DNA of 64,000 nucleotides from Apoderus coryli. Its lineage: Eukaryota > Arthropoda > Insecta > Coleoptera > Attelabidae. The stretch is from the NCBI GenBank assembly GCA_911728435.2, contig OU452199.1, positions 44,223,004 to 44,287,003 on the forward strand. The letters run 5' to 3'. The position numbers were made by a program, and so were the translations under genes. Positions 35,445 through 45,930 of the stretch are shown here, in pieces; the stretch's first letter is position 1; the number at the start of each line of letters is the position of its first letter. Under the pieces are notes generated by a model that did no database searches, was not told the DNA's origin, and saw only the letters and a list, made by a program, of their open reading frames with translations.

Positions 35445-36866
35445 ATGTTAGATAGCGAAGTATGTGAAAGCTGCGTCTATGGCAAATCTCATGTGTTGAA
35501 GTTTGGTTCAAGAGAAAGAGCTAACACACCAGGTGAGCTAATACATTCTGACGTATGCGGACCATTTGAAAATTCCTTCAGTGGTTATAAATATTTCGTC
35601 TTATTTAAAGATGATTACAGTAAATTCCGTTATGTTTATTTTATGAAAGAAAAGTCAGAAGTAGCTATACATCTAAAATCAGTTTTAGCAAAGATAAATT
35701 CTACTGGTTATGTTGTTAAGGAGCTTTTAAGTGACAACGGAGGAGAATTTGTTAATCATTCTGTTAAGCAAATATTAAACAGAAATGGAATTTGCCATAG
35801 ACTGACTATGCCATATTCGCCTCAACAAAATGGATGTTCTGAAAGAGAAAACAGAACATTGGTGGAGACAGCGAGATCGATAATGCATGCGAGAGAAGGA
35901 TTACCTCAAAAGTTATGGGCTGAAATGATTCAAACAGCTGCCTACATTTTAAATATATCAGGTGTTTCAGGTGTTAATAATAAATCACCATATGAAATTT
36001 GGTATCAAAAGAAACCCAAATTGACCCATCTTCGCGTAATAGGAACTATATGCTATGTTCATATTCCAAAACAAAGAAGGAAAAAACTAGAGAAGAAAGC
36101 AACTAAAGGCATTCTTGTTGGATATGAAGGCTATGAAGGTTATAGAGTTTGGTGTCAAGAAACTGGAGAAGTTATGCGATCTCGAAATGTTACGTTTGAC
36201 GAAAAACCATCAAAACTTAGTGAAACAAGATTAAGCCCAGTACATTTACATAACGAACCTGAAGAAATTTCTGAAAGTAGATTAGAAATAGAAAATTCTG
36301 AAAATGAATTTAAAATTACTGTCAAACCTGCTTTATATTTTTTGGGTATCCAAATTGAAAGAAATAGTACAGATGGTTCTATTAAAGTCAGCCAACAGGC
36401 ATATGCTAGAAAAGTATTGGATCGCTTTTCCATGAGCCAATGTAAGCCTGTTAGCACTCCAATTGTGAAAGAAAATGTTCAATCAGGGAAGGATGAAGAT
36501 TCCAGTGTGATTGAAATTTCTTATAGAGAAGCTGTGGGAGCATTAATGTATTTAATGATTGGAAGTCGTCCAGATTTAGCCTACGCTATAGGAGTAGTTT
36601 CTAGATCACTAGAAAATCCTAGTCATGCTGATTTTGTTAAAATTAAAAGAACATTTCGATACCTTAAAGGCACTTTAGACTCTGGTATAACTTATCAACG
36701 CGATGCAAATAAAAACGTTATAGAATGTTTTACCGATGCAGACCACGGAGGTGATGAACTTACGCGGCGATCTACATCTGGAGTTGTATGTATGTATGCA
36801 GGAGGTGCAATATCTTGGATGAGTCAAAGACAATTTCGAGACTGCAAGAACTTCGAGGACGATTGA
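35445..36866 (+). CDS. Copia-like integrase plus truncated RT/RNase H ORF, 473 aa
   Basis: Frame opens in the integrase zinc region (CESCVYGK, residue 7). Core integrase follows: HSDVCGPF (about 35), LLSDNGGEF (about 96) and Glu in NGCSERENRT (about 135), the D,D,E triad. After the integrase C-terminus (GYEGYRVW, SRNVTFDE) the text jumps at about residue 288 from an ENSENE-rich linker to ITVKPALYFLGIQIE, the RT thumb, so the RT fingers and palm with the YVDD site are missing. RNase H begins (CFTDADHGGDELTRRSTSG, about residue 425) and breaks off after SWMSQRQ into unrelated residues. Both deletions left the frame open. The upstream in-frame stop (35427-35429) lies within captured sequence; the first Met is only the first available one. 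Probably no function on its own, though an integrase-like product could be made. Confidence 0.85.
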   Translation: MLDSEVCESCVYGKSHVLKFGSRERANTPGELIHSDVCGPFENSFSGYKYFVLFKDDYSKFRYVYFMKEKSEVAIHLKSVLAKINSTGYVVKELLSDNGGEFVNHSVKQILNRNGICHRLTMPYSPQQNGCSERENRTLVETARSIMHAREGLPQKLWAEMIQTAAYILNISGVSGVNNKSPYEIWYQKKPKLTHLRVIGTICYVHIPKQRRKKLEKKATKGILVGYEGYEGYRVWCQETGEVMRSRNVTFDEKPSKLSETRLSPVHLHNEPEEISESRLEIENSENEFKITVKPALYFLGIQIERNSTDGSIKVSQQAYARKVLDRFSMSQCKPVSTPIVKENVQSGKDEDSSVIEISYREAVGALMYLMIGSRPDLAYAIGVVSRSLENPSHADFVKIKRTFRYLKGTLDSGITYQRDANKNVIECFTDADHGGDELTRRSTSGVVCMYAGGAISWMSQRQFRDCKNFEDD

Positions 36867-36895
36867 GAGTAACCAATACATTGAATAAGGGAAGG

Positions 36896-37068
36896 TGTTG
36901 AAGTTTACACTGTATATATTCAAGTATTATTATTTGTCATATATATTGTTGTTAAAAATATTGTTAGAATAGATCTATTGAGTTTTGTCACAAGAAGTTT
37001 ATATTTCTTTTTATTCAAATATCATTTCAGAATGTTTAAGTACTAGGGTGGTTTATCGAACTTTAACA
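36896..37068 (+). repeat. Copia-like right LTR (173 bp)
   Basis: Same ends and length as the left LTR, preceded by the polypurine tract AAGGGAAGG and followed by the duplicated GATTC. Confidence 0.92.
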
Positions 37069-37400
37069 GATTCATCACCTGTCACGATGTCATAGACGTG
37101 TTTCGAAGCACCGCGATCATAATTTTTGAGCATTTCTTTCGACCAATCGACACGAGCCTTTTATTGAGCGATTGACAAATTCTGTGGGATCCAACGCGAG
37201 CAAATTTTTTTGACAGTCAAATGTTTATGCAATATTGAATGTATGCTGGTCCCTCTAATGCTTAAGGTTGTCTCAATCTCTTGATAGGTCATATGACGAT
37301 CTTGCAATCTCAGTTCGCGCAGAGTATCAAAGGTTTTCGGAACAACAACTGATTTATTATACCTACGTCTTATATACCAAGGAGAAATGTATCAAAAAAA
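37069..37400 (-). pseudogene. Mariner transposase, N-terminal part (split by copia)
   Basis: The minus strand encodes LRELRLQDRHMTYQEIETTL, a helix-turn-helix region, then SRWIPQNLSIAQ, an in-frame TAA, ARVDWSKEMLKNYDRGASKH and VYDIVTGDES with the first catalytic Asp. It continues into 34490-34972 once the copia element and one GATTC copy are set aside. The stop shows the mariner was decaying independently of the insertion. The outer terminal inverted repeat was not identified. Confidence 0.75.
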
Positions 37401-38340
37401 CGCTGCATTCCATACCCTTTTATAATGTAAAGAGGCATGGGAACGGATAGCGATAAATTTATATATTTTACATTGACTTTGGATAGACTATACCTGCTAT
37501 CACTGTATCGCTGTCATTATTAAATCACCTCAATTTGTATTAATTCAAAATACTCCACCAAAGATAAGAAATCGAACAGAGCAAACATCTGCGAGCGTAT
37601 TACCCCCCGAAAAATCAAGCTAAGAGGCCGGTTAAAGTGGTGAACTTGTAGTGTTTTCGCCAGCGCTTAACGTCGTGAAAACAGAAAAATAATTGAGCAT
37701 TGCCCTTCGTGATTTATTTACAAAAATGTATTTGTTTTAATAGGATACTATCCTGATCTACACTAAGGAAATGGGAACTATAAGGTTATTATCAATTTTA
37801 TCCTGTTCGTCTATAGGTAGCCATGAATTTTTAAAATAGAAAGAAAACTGTGGATATTTCCTGGATTATAATAAAGATGGATAACATCAACAATATATTT
37901 CGACGTGATAAGCTGTGGCAGCAAAGAATTACATTCAATATTTATCTAACGCATATAAACAGGTTGTGTATAGTGAGTGGAAAAAAATGACCGGGAATAA
38001 ATCAACAAGGATAGAGTGAACGCGACCCAACAGGTTATCCAGAACGATAAATATTATTCATTCTTTTTCTTTATACACAAAACAGTCGGAAAAAGCTCTT
38101 CAACACATCATAATAATTGTGATTTATTCAGTAATGATTGCGTTTTGGGTTTTTCGTCTATTTTTTTTTATTGCTGAGATTTTTACGAGAATATAACTTG
38201 CCACAATGTAACAACATTAACAAACTATAACTATAAATCTCCTTAAGTAAATTACGAGTAAAGTTATCATTATACAGGGCAGGCAGTAGCGGCTCACAGC
38301 TTTGAAAAATGGTGAAGATCTACTTATGCAAAATGAACAT
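37401..38340. other. No gene recognised
   Basis: AT-rich sequence beyond the mariner remnant; no supported feature. Confidence 0.4.
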
Positions 38341-38862
38341 TGGCTTATTTTTATTTTTTGATAATCAATAAACGTTTATTTTGAAATTTTTTCAAAGTAG
38401 AAATTCCTTATTTTGGTTGGACAACTTTTGTATTGTTTTAGTTGGAATTTATATTTGCTATGGTCTGTACGAAATTTTTATCTATGTATCTATGTAAGAA
38501 TGGTATAGGTAACTGTGTTTCTTGGGTTGATCAGCAAATCTTTTTGAATAAAACTATTTTATGTTATGCCAAGCTTTCGATATATTTTTATATCTTCCTA
38601 TAAATATATATAAAATTTAAAAATATGTTTACCTTAGTATACGATGCAAGTTTTACATTGGTAAAAATAATAAAATTTGTATATTAAAGAACATTAATGT
38701 AAACTTTTTTGTTAACTTTGTAAAATAATGATTAAAATTTAACATTTTTAAGTTAATTGAATTTTTTGTAATTGACAATGACATGTTTATTCAAAAATAT
38801 TTTGTTTAGTTTATTTGTGGTAAATTGTTTTTTAAGTGAAATGTCAAGTTTTTTTATTTAGA
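38341..38862 (-). other. Probable 3' UTR of the Penelope-like element
   Basis: Very AT-rich, downstream of the GIY-YIG stop codon on the minus strand. Its limit is not defined. Confidence 0.35.
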
Positions 38863-39579
38863 TTAAGAAGTAGATTCAAAAGAAATATTACTGTCATCAT
38901 GGGTGTTATTATTAATAGTAAATAAATATGAATATATATTACTGATTTCATTAGAGTCTTTCTTTTTGTTTAACGTATTTTCGGTATTATACATTTCAAA
39001 CATTTCAATGAAAAGTCTTTTATTTTGATTTTGTTCACAGGCAAGGATTTTTACATTATTTAAGTCAGGAAAATGATTTGTATTAATACAATGTTCAGCC
39101 AATGCACAAGTTTTTTTGTTAAGTCGAATATCACTTTTATGTTGGGTAATTCTATCTTTAAAAACTCGGGAAGTTTGTCCGATATATACTTGGTTACAGT
39201 CTGAACATGGTATATTATAAACTACATTAGATTTTTTTAAAATGGAGTCTTGATCTTTAGTTTTTGAATATAAATTGTTAATCGTTCTTGATGACTTGCT
39301 GACAATTTTTAAATTTGGAAGATCTTTTTTTATAATTTTAGTTATTTTTGGGGTTATAAATTTTATATTTGGAAAAGAAATATAAGAAATTTCGTTATTA
39401 ATGTTAGAATCATGGTTGTTTCTAACTTGAACATTTGTATTCTGATTTTCTGGTGTATTGTATAATAATTTTCGTGGATATGAATTATCGAGTAGAATAT
39501 TAAACAATTTTTTGTAGTTCTCTTCTTTGAATTGAGGATGACAAATTTTGTTAATTCTGTTTTTTAACCCTAATACCAA
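38863..39579 (-). CDS. Penelope-like element C-terminal GIY-YIG endonuclease, partial
   Basis: An open 238-codon minus-strand frame. N-terminal residues carry a YPRKLL region and, at about residue 70, the SFPNIKFITPKITKIIKKDL block typical of the RT-to-endonuclease linker. VVYNIPCSDCNQVYIGQTSR (about 142-161) is the GIY-YIG nuclease signature with its Cys pair. FKDRITQHKSDIR (about 164) and the downstream AEHCINTNH and LFIEMFEM blocks complete the domain. The RT domain that should come before it is absent, so this is a 5'-truncated copy, but its endonuclease frame is intact. Sequence at 38341-38862 is likely its 3' UTR. Confidence 0.85.
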   Translation of the reverse strand: MVLGLKNRINKICHPQFKEENYKKLFNILLDNSYPRKLLYNTPENQNTNVQVRNNHDSNINNEISYISFPNIKFITPKITKIIKKDLPNLKIVSKSSRTINNLYSKTKDQDSILKKSNVVYNIPCSDCNQVYIGQTSRVFKDRITQHKSDIRLNKKTCALAEHCINTNHFPDLNNVKILACEQNQNKRLFIEMFEMYNTENTLNKKKDSNEISNIYSYLFTINNNTHDDSNISFESTS

Positions 39580-39639
39580 ATTTTAGAATAGTTTTATTCA
39601 AAGTACACAAGCCTTAGAATTCGCCATGTTTTGCATATA

Positions 39640-40345
39640 ATTCTAGTGATAACTTTTGAACCACTCTGTATAATTTTCTTTATCCGGAAAATTAAAGATA
39701 CATGATTTTTCAACGAATTTTAGTGAACAACATTCTTTTGGCTATAACTCTCAAACGAATAAAGATTTTCCTGTGCAATTTCAGACTTTTTTGTTGCAAA
39801 TTCAATTTACTTTTCATTTTTGATAAAATATTTGTATCATTCCATTTAAGTTTTTAAAGAAAAATCAAAAAAAGCTTAGGCGATGCAAATATCGCCATCT
39901 AGCGGAGCCTCGAAAAACAATTATGATTTGAAATCTTTTTTTTCTTCATCAGCAAGGCTTGAGTTTTTAAACAAAAATTAGATTGATAAATTCGGTTAAG
40001 CCAAACCAAAGTTATACACATTATCATAGGTAAAATTTCGTCCTTCCCTGCTGTCTTTATTTTAAGCCGCACAATAAAAAGTGATACACCAAAAAGATGC
40101 CGAATATCAGTAGCATTACTGTGGTAGTATTGTTTTTCTAACTTATATTGCGAAATTTTCAATAAAAATGCATTTTTCGCATTACTGTATCTATTACGCC
40201 CCCTAGCGGTATAGTTAGGAACTAAAAAACTATTTCCAGCGATATCCCATTGTCGATTTCCCTAAAATAATTTTTTTCCCATTGTCCTACGACTATTACT
40301 TCCTGAGATATGCTACCTGTCCACCCTTAATGGAATGCCCGGTAT
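39640..40345. repeat. Putative non-coding dispersed repeat
   Basis: Carries CCACTCTGTATAA near the left edge and CCCGGTATATAAC near the right, with two similar phrases inside (CGCCATCTAGCGG at about 39890 and CGCCCCCTAGCGG at about 40197). No protein coding is seen. The boundaries and family are guesses. Confidence 0.3.
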
Positions 40346-41570
40346 ATAACAGAGTTTTCAACAAACTACACACTCTATCAATAATTGGGTTCATTTTTAC
40401 AACAACAAAAATATCAAAAAAAAACACAAAAACCGCAACGATATCCTTAAATTATGCTACCCGACACCAACCTTTTTTTTTTTTTCAGAGACACTTGGAC
40501 AGGTCGATTTTGTTTGCGAGTACGACAATCCTGATGAAATGCAACTTCAATCCTTGCAATCCTTTGGAAAGACGCATGGGAAGTTGGACCAGAGGAAAAC
40601 GATATTACTCTGAAACAAAAATAGGTTTTTATGTTTTAAAATATAGATTTGTGTTCACCTTGTACAGATTTTTCTTTTTTTACTTTAATAATTAATTTCT
40701 GTTCAAGACGTTTACGTTAAAGGAAAAAAACTAATTTAATTTTTGCTTCATTTGTCATTAATATTTGTTTACACTTACATTTTTTCTTCCTATTTAGACC
40801 AAAAAGCAATTAAGTTTTTGCGTTTTCACTCATATTTCTCATTTTAAAACGGTTTGCACTAGGCATTTTCTACTAAAAGTACGCATAATAATAATAAACA
40901 GAAGGAAAATTAATGTTTAACATTTTTTTGTTTGTTTGTTCACATTTTAATTAAAAGCTATTTTATGCCTTACTATAATTAAATAGGTTCAAAATGAACA
41001 GGGACTACGACCCATGAAGGTTGTACCAAGCAAGCAAGCCGATGCGTTTACTTCAAAGTTTACATTGTTGATTTGCAATTGCATGACACTCCTGAAATAC
41101 CTTGAAGTTACAGGTATTCTTTTAACACACGAGGAAGCAAGAGAATTGACCACCAGAGAGAACATCAACTTCATGAAAAGTTTGGTGCAACTGAAGAGAA
41201 GCTAAACGACCTAAACGAAAAGCGGCATATTATGGACTACATTGCTACTGTGTAACTATTACAACTTCTATAATTCGCGATGCTTTTAGAATTTTTCCAC
41301 GTTGCCGTAGCTAATCATAAAAACACATAAATCATAACTTTCAAGTTCAATCACATTTATCAAGGTTTTTTCAGTCTTGGCCCTCTACGGGAATGATTGA
41401 GCCTGTAGGCATTTCCTACTATTTTTTGTTCTCGATCGATTCAACACTTTTGCTGTCACAAGTTTCATACACAAACTATCTAAAATAAATTCATGACTGG
41501 TATGATCCAGTAGATATGCCAACGTCATTGCTGAATTCATTAATTGTTATTTGGAGATCGTTTATAATCA
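40346..41570. other. No gene recognised
   Basis: AT-rich. A short open frame at 41014-41205 (HEEARELTTRENINFMKSL) is unusually charged but matches no family I know; it may be an exon or transposon scrap. Confidence 0.3.
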
Positions 41571-41574
41571 TTTA

Positions 41575-41702
41575 TTCTAATTTTTCCAAATTTTGATCAT
41601 TCATCCACGTCTCCATGGCCTTCTCGGAAACGCTTATACGACACATAAACAAATACGGACTTACTAATACTGAGCCGTGAGGAACTCCAGAAGTTGCACT
41701 CA
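41575..41702 (-). pseudogene. LINE RT scrap
   Basis: The minus strand encodes SATSGVPHGSVLVSPYLFM, a decayed pre-catalytic RT box (GVPQGSVLGPLLF). About 40 residues remain. It is interrupted by the palindromic element at 41703. Confidence 0.5.
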
Positions 41703-42415
41703 TGCAGGGTGTCCGGAAAAAGGAGGTCAATCCGTTAACCACAGATTCCTTGAGCAAAAATAATATGAGTTTTGACATGCCATTTTTCATTTTAACCCTC
41801 CATGTTCGATATACAGGGCGTCAAAGTTGAAAATTTAAAACCAATACTTTTAAATAATTCTAGTATTTATTGAGATATTGGATTCAAATTTAATGTGTTG
41901 CTTCAGCATAAAGAGCTACTTCTTTCCAGAGAAGAACACAAAAAAGAATTTCTTAATAGCCGAAATACGGAATATACAGTACCCATTGACCAACCCCCCA
42001 CAAGTTTTTATTACCTACGCCAATGACTTTTAAACTAAATTTTTATAGGTCACTATGTTTTTTGATTATTTTTTAACTCTTATAAAATTTGGATAAAATC
42101 ATTTGCGTAGGTCATAAAAACTTGGGCGGGTCAATGGGTACTGAACATATCGTATTTTGGCGATTTAGAATTTTTTGTTGTGTTCTTTTTTGGAAAGAAG
42201 TAGCTCTTTAGGCTGAAGCAACACACTAAATTTGAATCCAATATCTCAATAAATACTAGAATTATTTAAAAATATTGGTTTTAAATTTTCAACTTTGATG
42301 CCCTGTATATCGAACATGGAGGGTTAAAATGAAAAATGACATCTTAAAACTCATATTATTTTTGCTCACGAAATCTCTGGTTAACGGATTGACCTCCTTT
42401 TTCGGACACCCTGTA
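41703..42415. mobile_element. 713-bp palindromic (foldback) element
   Basis: The left end (TGCAGGGTGTCCGGAAAAAGGAGG) is the near-exact reverse complement of the right end (CCTCCTTTTTCGGACACCCTGTA), and similarity holds almost to the centre: CCTCCATGTTCGATATACAGG, AAAATTTAAAACCAATA and GTACCCATTGACC all recur inverted. The arms are about 340 bp with a short loop near 42050-42080. No coding capacity. The right flank is TA; the left is CA, perhaps a decayed TA. An internal TACAGGGCG sits at about 41815. A transcript would form one long hairpin. Confidence 0.85.
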
Positions 42416-43080
42416 TAGTGTTTGATCGAAAATCTCGCTAGGGTCGATCTTGCCGATACGATGACAGGAATATTAAGAAATTAGCAGATAACCCAGTCGG
42501 AAGTAAGCATCTACTTTGTTCACATGACTTGAGAGACAGTCACTGACGTTTTTTGATTTTTACAGAAAAATATATGCCCAATGCAAGCACTTAATTTGTT
42601 TGGCACCCTGTTGAGTCAATTTTGAACTTTCCAGTGGTATAATAATGATCTCGTATAGTGTTCCAGAAAAACATCCATGAAAATTTAAACTTAAACTTAA
42701 AATTATGATTACTTATAAATTATTGGACAATCAAATCAAATGTTCTCAAAATGTGTAGCTACACCACTGGATAGTAAGACACCACCAACTTGTGACCTCC
42801 CACAAAGTCTTTCCCTTTCGTCCTGAATCTGTCTTGCATGTCGTAATCTTGTCCAGCCATCTTTATATGATGCTCATTTCATTTTCCGGATATATAGTTC
42901 CGGCGTAACGTACCTACTGCTTTTTATATTGTTTTTCCGCTCCTAAACCACTGTTCTATTTTGATGTTTAATAAAAATTTTATTTCATGCAAAATATTAT
43001 TTAATATGCTTGATGCATTCTAAAAATGGTATTATGATTAAATTTCATAATATCAATTTTCAAACACAACATTTGTAACT
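42416..43080. other. No gene recognised
   Basis: AT-rich sequence without a supported feature. Confidence 0.4.
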
Positions 43081-43084
43081 TTAA

Positions 43085-43840
43085 CTTTATTGTCATAAAA
43101 AAATCACAAAAGTTCTTGTAGACAAAGTCATACTTAAAATAATATATAACAAAGACGTATACAAATACAAGCGGACCAACCCAACAAAATCAAAACAAAC
43201 ACTACCACGCATCAGCAAAGTAGTCCTCCAGTGAGTAATAGGCCTTCTCACGAAGAACGCGCTTAACAGCCTCCCTAAATTGCTTGGGATTTTTTACAGC
43301 CGTCAAGTTTGGCGGCAAATGATTGTACATTCTGCGACTGTCATAAAGGAGTGATTTCTTTACCAAGGCAGACCTCGGTATAGGCAAGTGCACCCGCTGA
43401 ACTAGTCTCGTGGGATAAGGGTGACTAGGTGGAGCTGAGCTGTTAATGTTTCTTACATTTTTATGAATAAGACATACAGTTTCTAAAATGAAAAGTGATG
43501 TAAGAGTCAATATTCGGTGTTTTCTGAATAATTCTCTACAGCTTGCAGTAAAATCTGGCTTACACATATAACGAACAGCCCGCTTCTGCAGTGTAAATAT
43601 ACTCTTAAACAAAGTTTGGCTACAAGTACCCCAGAACGCTATTCCAATCGAAGATACGCCTCCACTAAAGAAAAATACACATTTCGTGCAACTTTCAGTC
43701 CAAGAGACCCTGACACAACTCTCAAAGCATAACAGCCAGATGGAACCTTCCTGCCCAACAGTTTAACATGTTCATCAAACTTAAGCTTTAAATCAATTTG
43801 GGATCCCAAAAATTTAACACAATTAGGACACATTTAACAT
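43085..43840 (-). pseudogene. LINE C-terminal fragment
   Basis: Minus-strand frames 43833-43639 (VKFLGSQIDLKLKFDEHV, the post-RT FLG block) and 43612-43202 (FTLQKRAVRYMC, HRILTLTSLFILE, HPYPTR, YNHLPPNL, YYSLEDYF). This is the complete C-terminal third of a Jockey-like ORF2 with one frameshift. A 3' UTR with AATAAAG-like sequence extends to about 43085. The copy adjoins a second, more decayed LINE at 43841. Confidence 0.8.
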
Positions 43841-45060
43841 ATAGTAAAAATAATAGTAATAACCTTGATCTAACTAGATATAGAGGAGAGGTATTAGCAA
43901 ACAGCGCTAGTATTTTGAGTAACATGATATCTAGCGAGATGGTATCCTTTAAATTTAAATTCATAGTTGGATAATTGACCGGTGCTTGTAAATTTATCAA
44001 TGTTAGTACACACTGTACTATGTAAATTGATGATACTGTTAAAATTCCGAGATCTATAAACAGTTCAAAATCTAGCTGACTTAAATGACATCGTTTCTTC
44101 TGCAAAATGAGTATTTCATCCATGCGGCGTGTGTTACCCCACACCACAATAGAATTCACATGCGCAAAATAAAATGATCGCAAATACTTCGCAGTTTCCA
44201 GATCAATAAAGAAAACCTGCATAGCTTGCTTGATACAGTCTCAATCTGTTTTTACCAATCCAACAGCGAGTTGATCTCAACACCCAAGAACCTTACAGAA
44301 GGTTTCTGGACAAGTCAGTCCAGAATCTCACACTGTAGTCGACCTCTCTAGTCGTGAAATGAATGTTATTAGTCTTTTTCAAATTATTACCGGAACAATA
44401 GTTTTGCATTTTGATAACCACTTGCACTCAAATCCTTAATACAATCAGCAGATATTACGGATTCTATTTGTGTGGATATATCCGGAATAAGCAGTGTACT
44501 TCCCAAGAATTGATGACTTAAATGGCTAAGACTTACTTTCTGCGTCCTACCCGCTAAATACGACTCTATCCAATTTATGGATGTTTCCATAATACCAAAG
44601 TTATAAAGTGTTGACAAAATTTGTTGATGGTTCATAGTGTTAAAAGCTCTTCCAAGCTCTTTAACACGTTATGGACAAACTGCACAATAATTGCATCCTG
44701 AGTTGATAAATCCTGCCTAAACCAAACTGATTATGACCAAGACTCCTGCATGTATTCACAAATCCAATAGATCGATAGTAAAAGGCATCCTCAAAAACTT
44801 TCAAGAAAACAGTTTTCAATATTTTTAGGATGCCCTTTCTTGAAAATAGGGTCAAATCTGTCCAGCTTCAATTCTTGTGGAAATTTTCCTTCGAGAAAAG
44901 AACAGTTAACTAAAATAGGTGCAGAATATTCTATTATGTGTGTCAATACAGAGCAAAAGACACCATCCGGACCACTTGAATCCTTACATGTTATCTTCCG
45001 CCAAATTTTACACACCACACTCTCCTGGACAGGGTAAAGGAAAAAGGACATTGAATATCG
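43841..45060 (-). pseudogene. Decayed LINE ORF2
   Basis: Minus-strand pieces in order: 45051-44791 with KDSSGPDGVFCSVL and KLDRFDPIFKKGHPKN (RT fingers), 44635-44387 with HQQILSTLYNFGI and SYLAGRTQKVSLS (palm helix before the catalytic box), and 44222-43850 with RSFYFAHVNSIVVWG and ILQKKRCHLS (C-terminal domain). Frameshifts and stops lie between every block, and no catalytic DD was found. Confidence 0.65.
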
Positions 45061-45303
45061 GAAATTCGTGCTTCAATTGGGCATTATCCGACCGAACAAT
45101 ATTTATCACTGAGTTAACAAAGTAGTCGTTAAAAATTTCCGCTACATGTTCATCAGGTGATGATTATTGATTATTTTCCAGCAGACTCCATCCATTTACA
45201 GGAAATTCACATTACAATTAAGGAATCAATAATAATACGGAATGTGCCACAATATACAAATAAAATATCAAATACCTAAACAATCAAAATCACACCATAC
45301 AAT

Positions 45304-45930
45304 TTATACTAACTCCGCGCAATCATTCACCGACAAAACCAACAACTTGAGGAAGTGACAGTCGCCACAGACAAGATTGAACACCGAACACATGAAGTAT
45401 ACAGGACTCTGATAGAGAACGTTTGTTCTAACTGGCCCTAGAGCAAAAGTAGCCGAACGGCTAGCCGCCAAACGGGGAACTAGAAATCTCACACAACCCA
45501 ACAAGAACGGACCTCCTCATCAAATGTAACCCCCAAAAATGCCTGTTACATTTTGACACATTCAAAAAGTGTCTGTTATTGACACACGAAGAGGAAAGAA
45601 TATCTATACTGCTCTGTAGCGTACATTTAACGAACTGACCGGTTGAAAAATCTGAATGTCATCCGCATAGGCAAATCTACTGCAAATTTTATTGACTCTA
45701 TAAGTCCATTGGAAAATAAATTAGACATCAGAGGTCCTATTTTTGATCCCTGAGGCACGCTGGGCGACAATGGGTAAGCAAAGGATCTAAAACCCTCATA
45801 CTCTACAAATTGCATTCTACCCAACAGGTTAGGACGAAACAATAGTAAAAGCTGATCGTCAACAGCAAAAAATGATCGATCTGTTGAAGACGATCCAATG
45901 CTGAGCAAATATGCTCAGAAAGCACTGACA
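45304..45930 (-). pseudogene. LINE RT remnant (O family)
   Basis: Minus-strand 45908-45627 holds GRMQFVEYEGFRSFAYPLSP and VPQGSKIGPL, the pre-catalytic RT box; 45504-45304 holds FLVPRLAASRSATFALGPVR and NVLYQSPVYFMC, the C-terminal block also found at 7239-7697 and 56921-57220. The middle part, including the catalytic box, is deleted. Confidence 0.65.

Larger units (their letters stand above)
34973..37068 (+). mobile_element. Small Ty1/copia element carrying antisense host Rpn2 sequence
   Basis: A 2096-bp element with two 173-bp LTRs, an initiator-Met-type primer-binding site (35146-35156), a polypurine tract (AAGGGAAGG at 36887-36895) and a 5-bp duplication GATTC. Between the primer-binding site and integrase, where gag and protease should be, lies about 280 bp of proteasome subunit coding sequence in antisense. 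The remaining ORF holds integrase and the end of RT with part of RNase H. Because it lacks gag, protease and the RT active site, it must have been copied with proteins from a full-length relative. The near-identical LTRs and exact TSD show that the chimera itself retrotransposed as a unit. Confidence 0.88.

Noticed and set aside
35145..35445. Plus-strand serine/arginine-rich frames over the captured Rpn2 region
   Set aside because: They are the complement of the Rpn2 coding strand; the charged Lys/Glu linker read backwards gives Ser/Phe/Leu-rich text.
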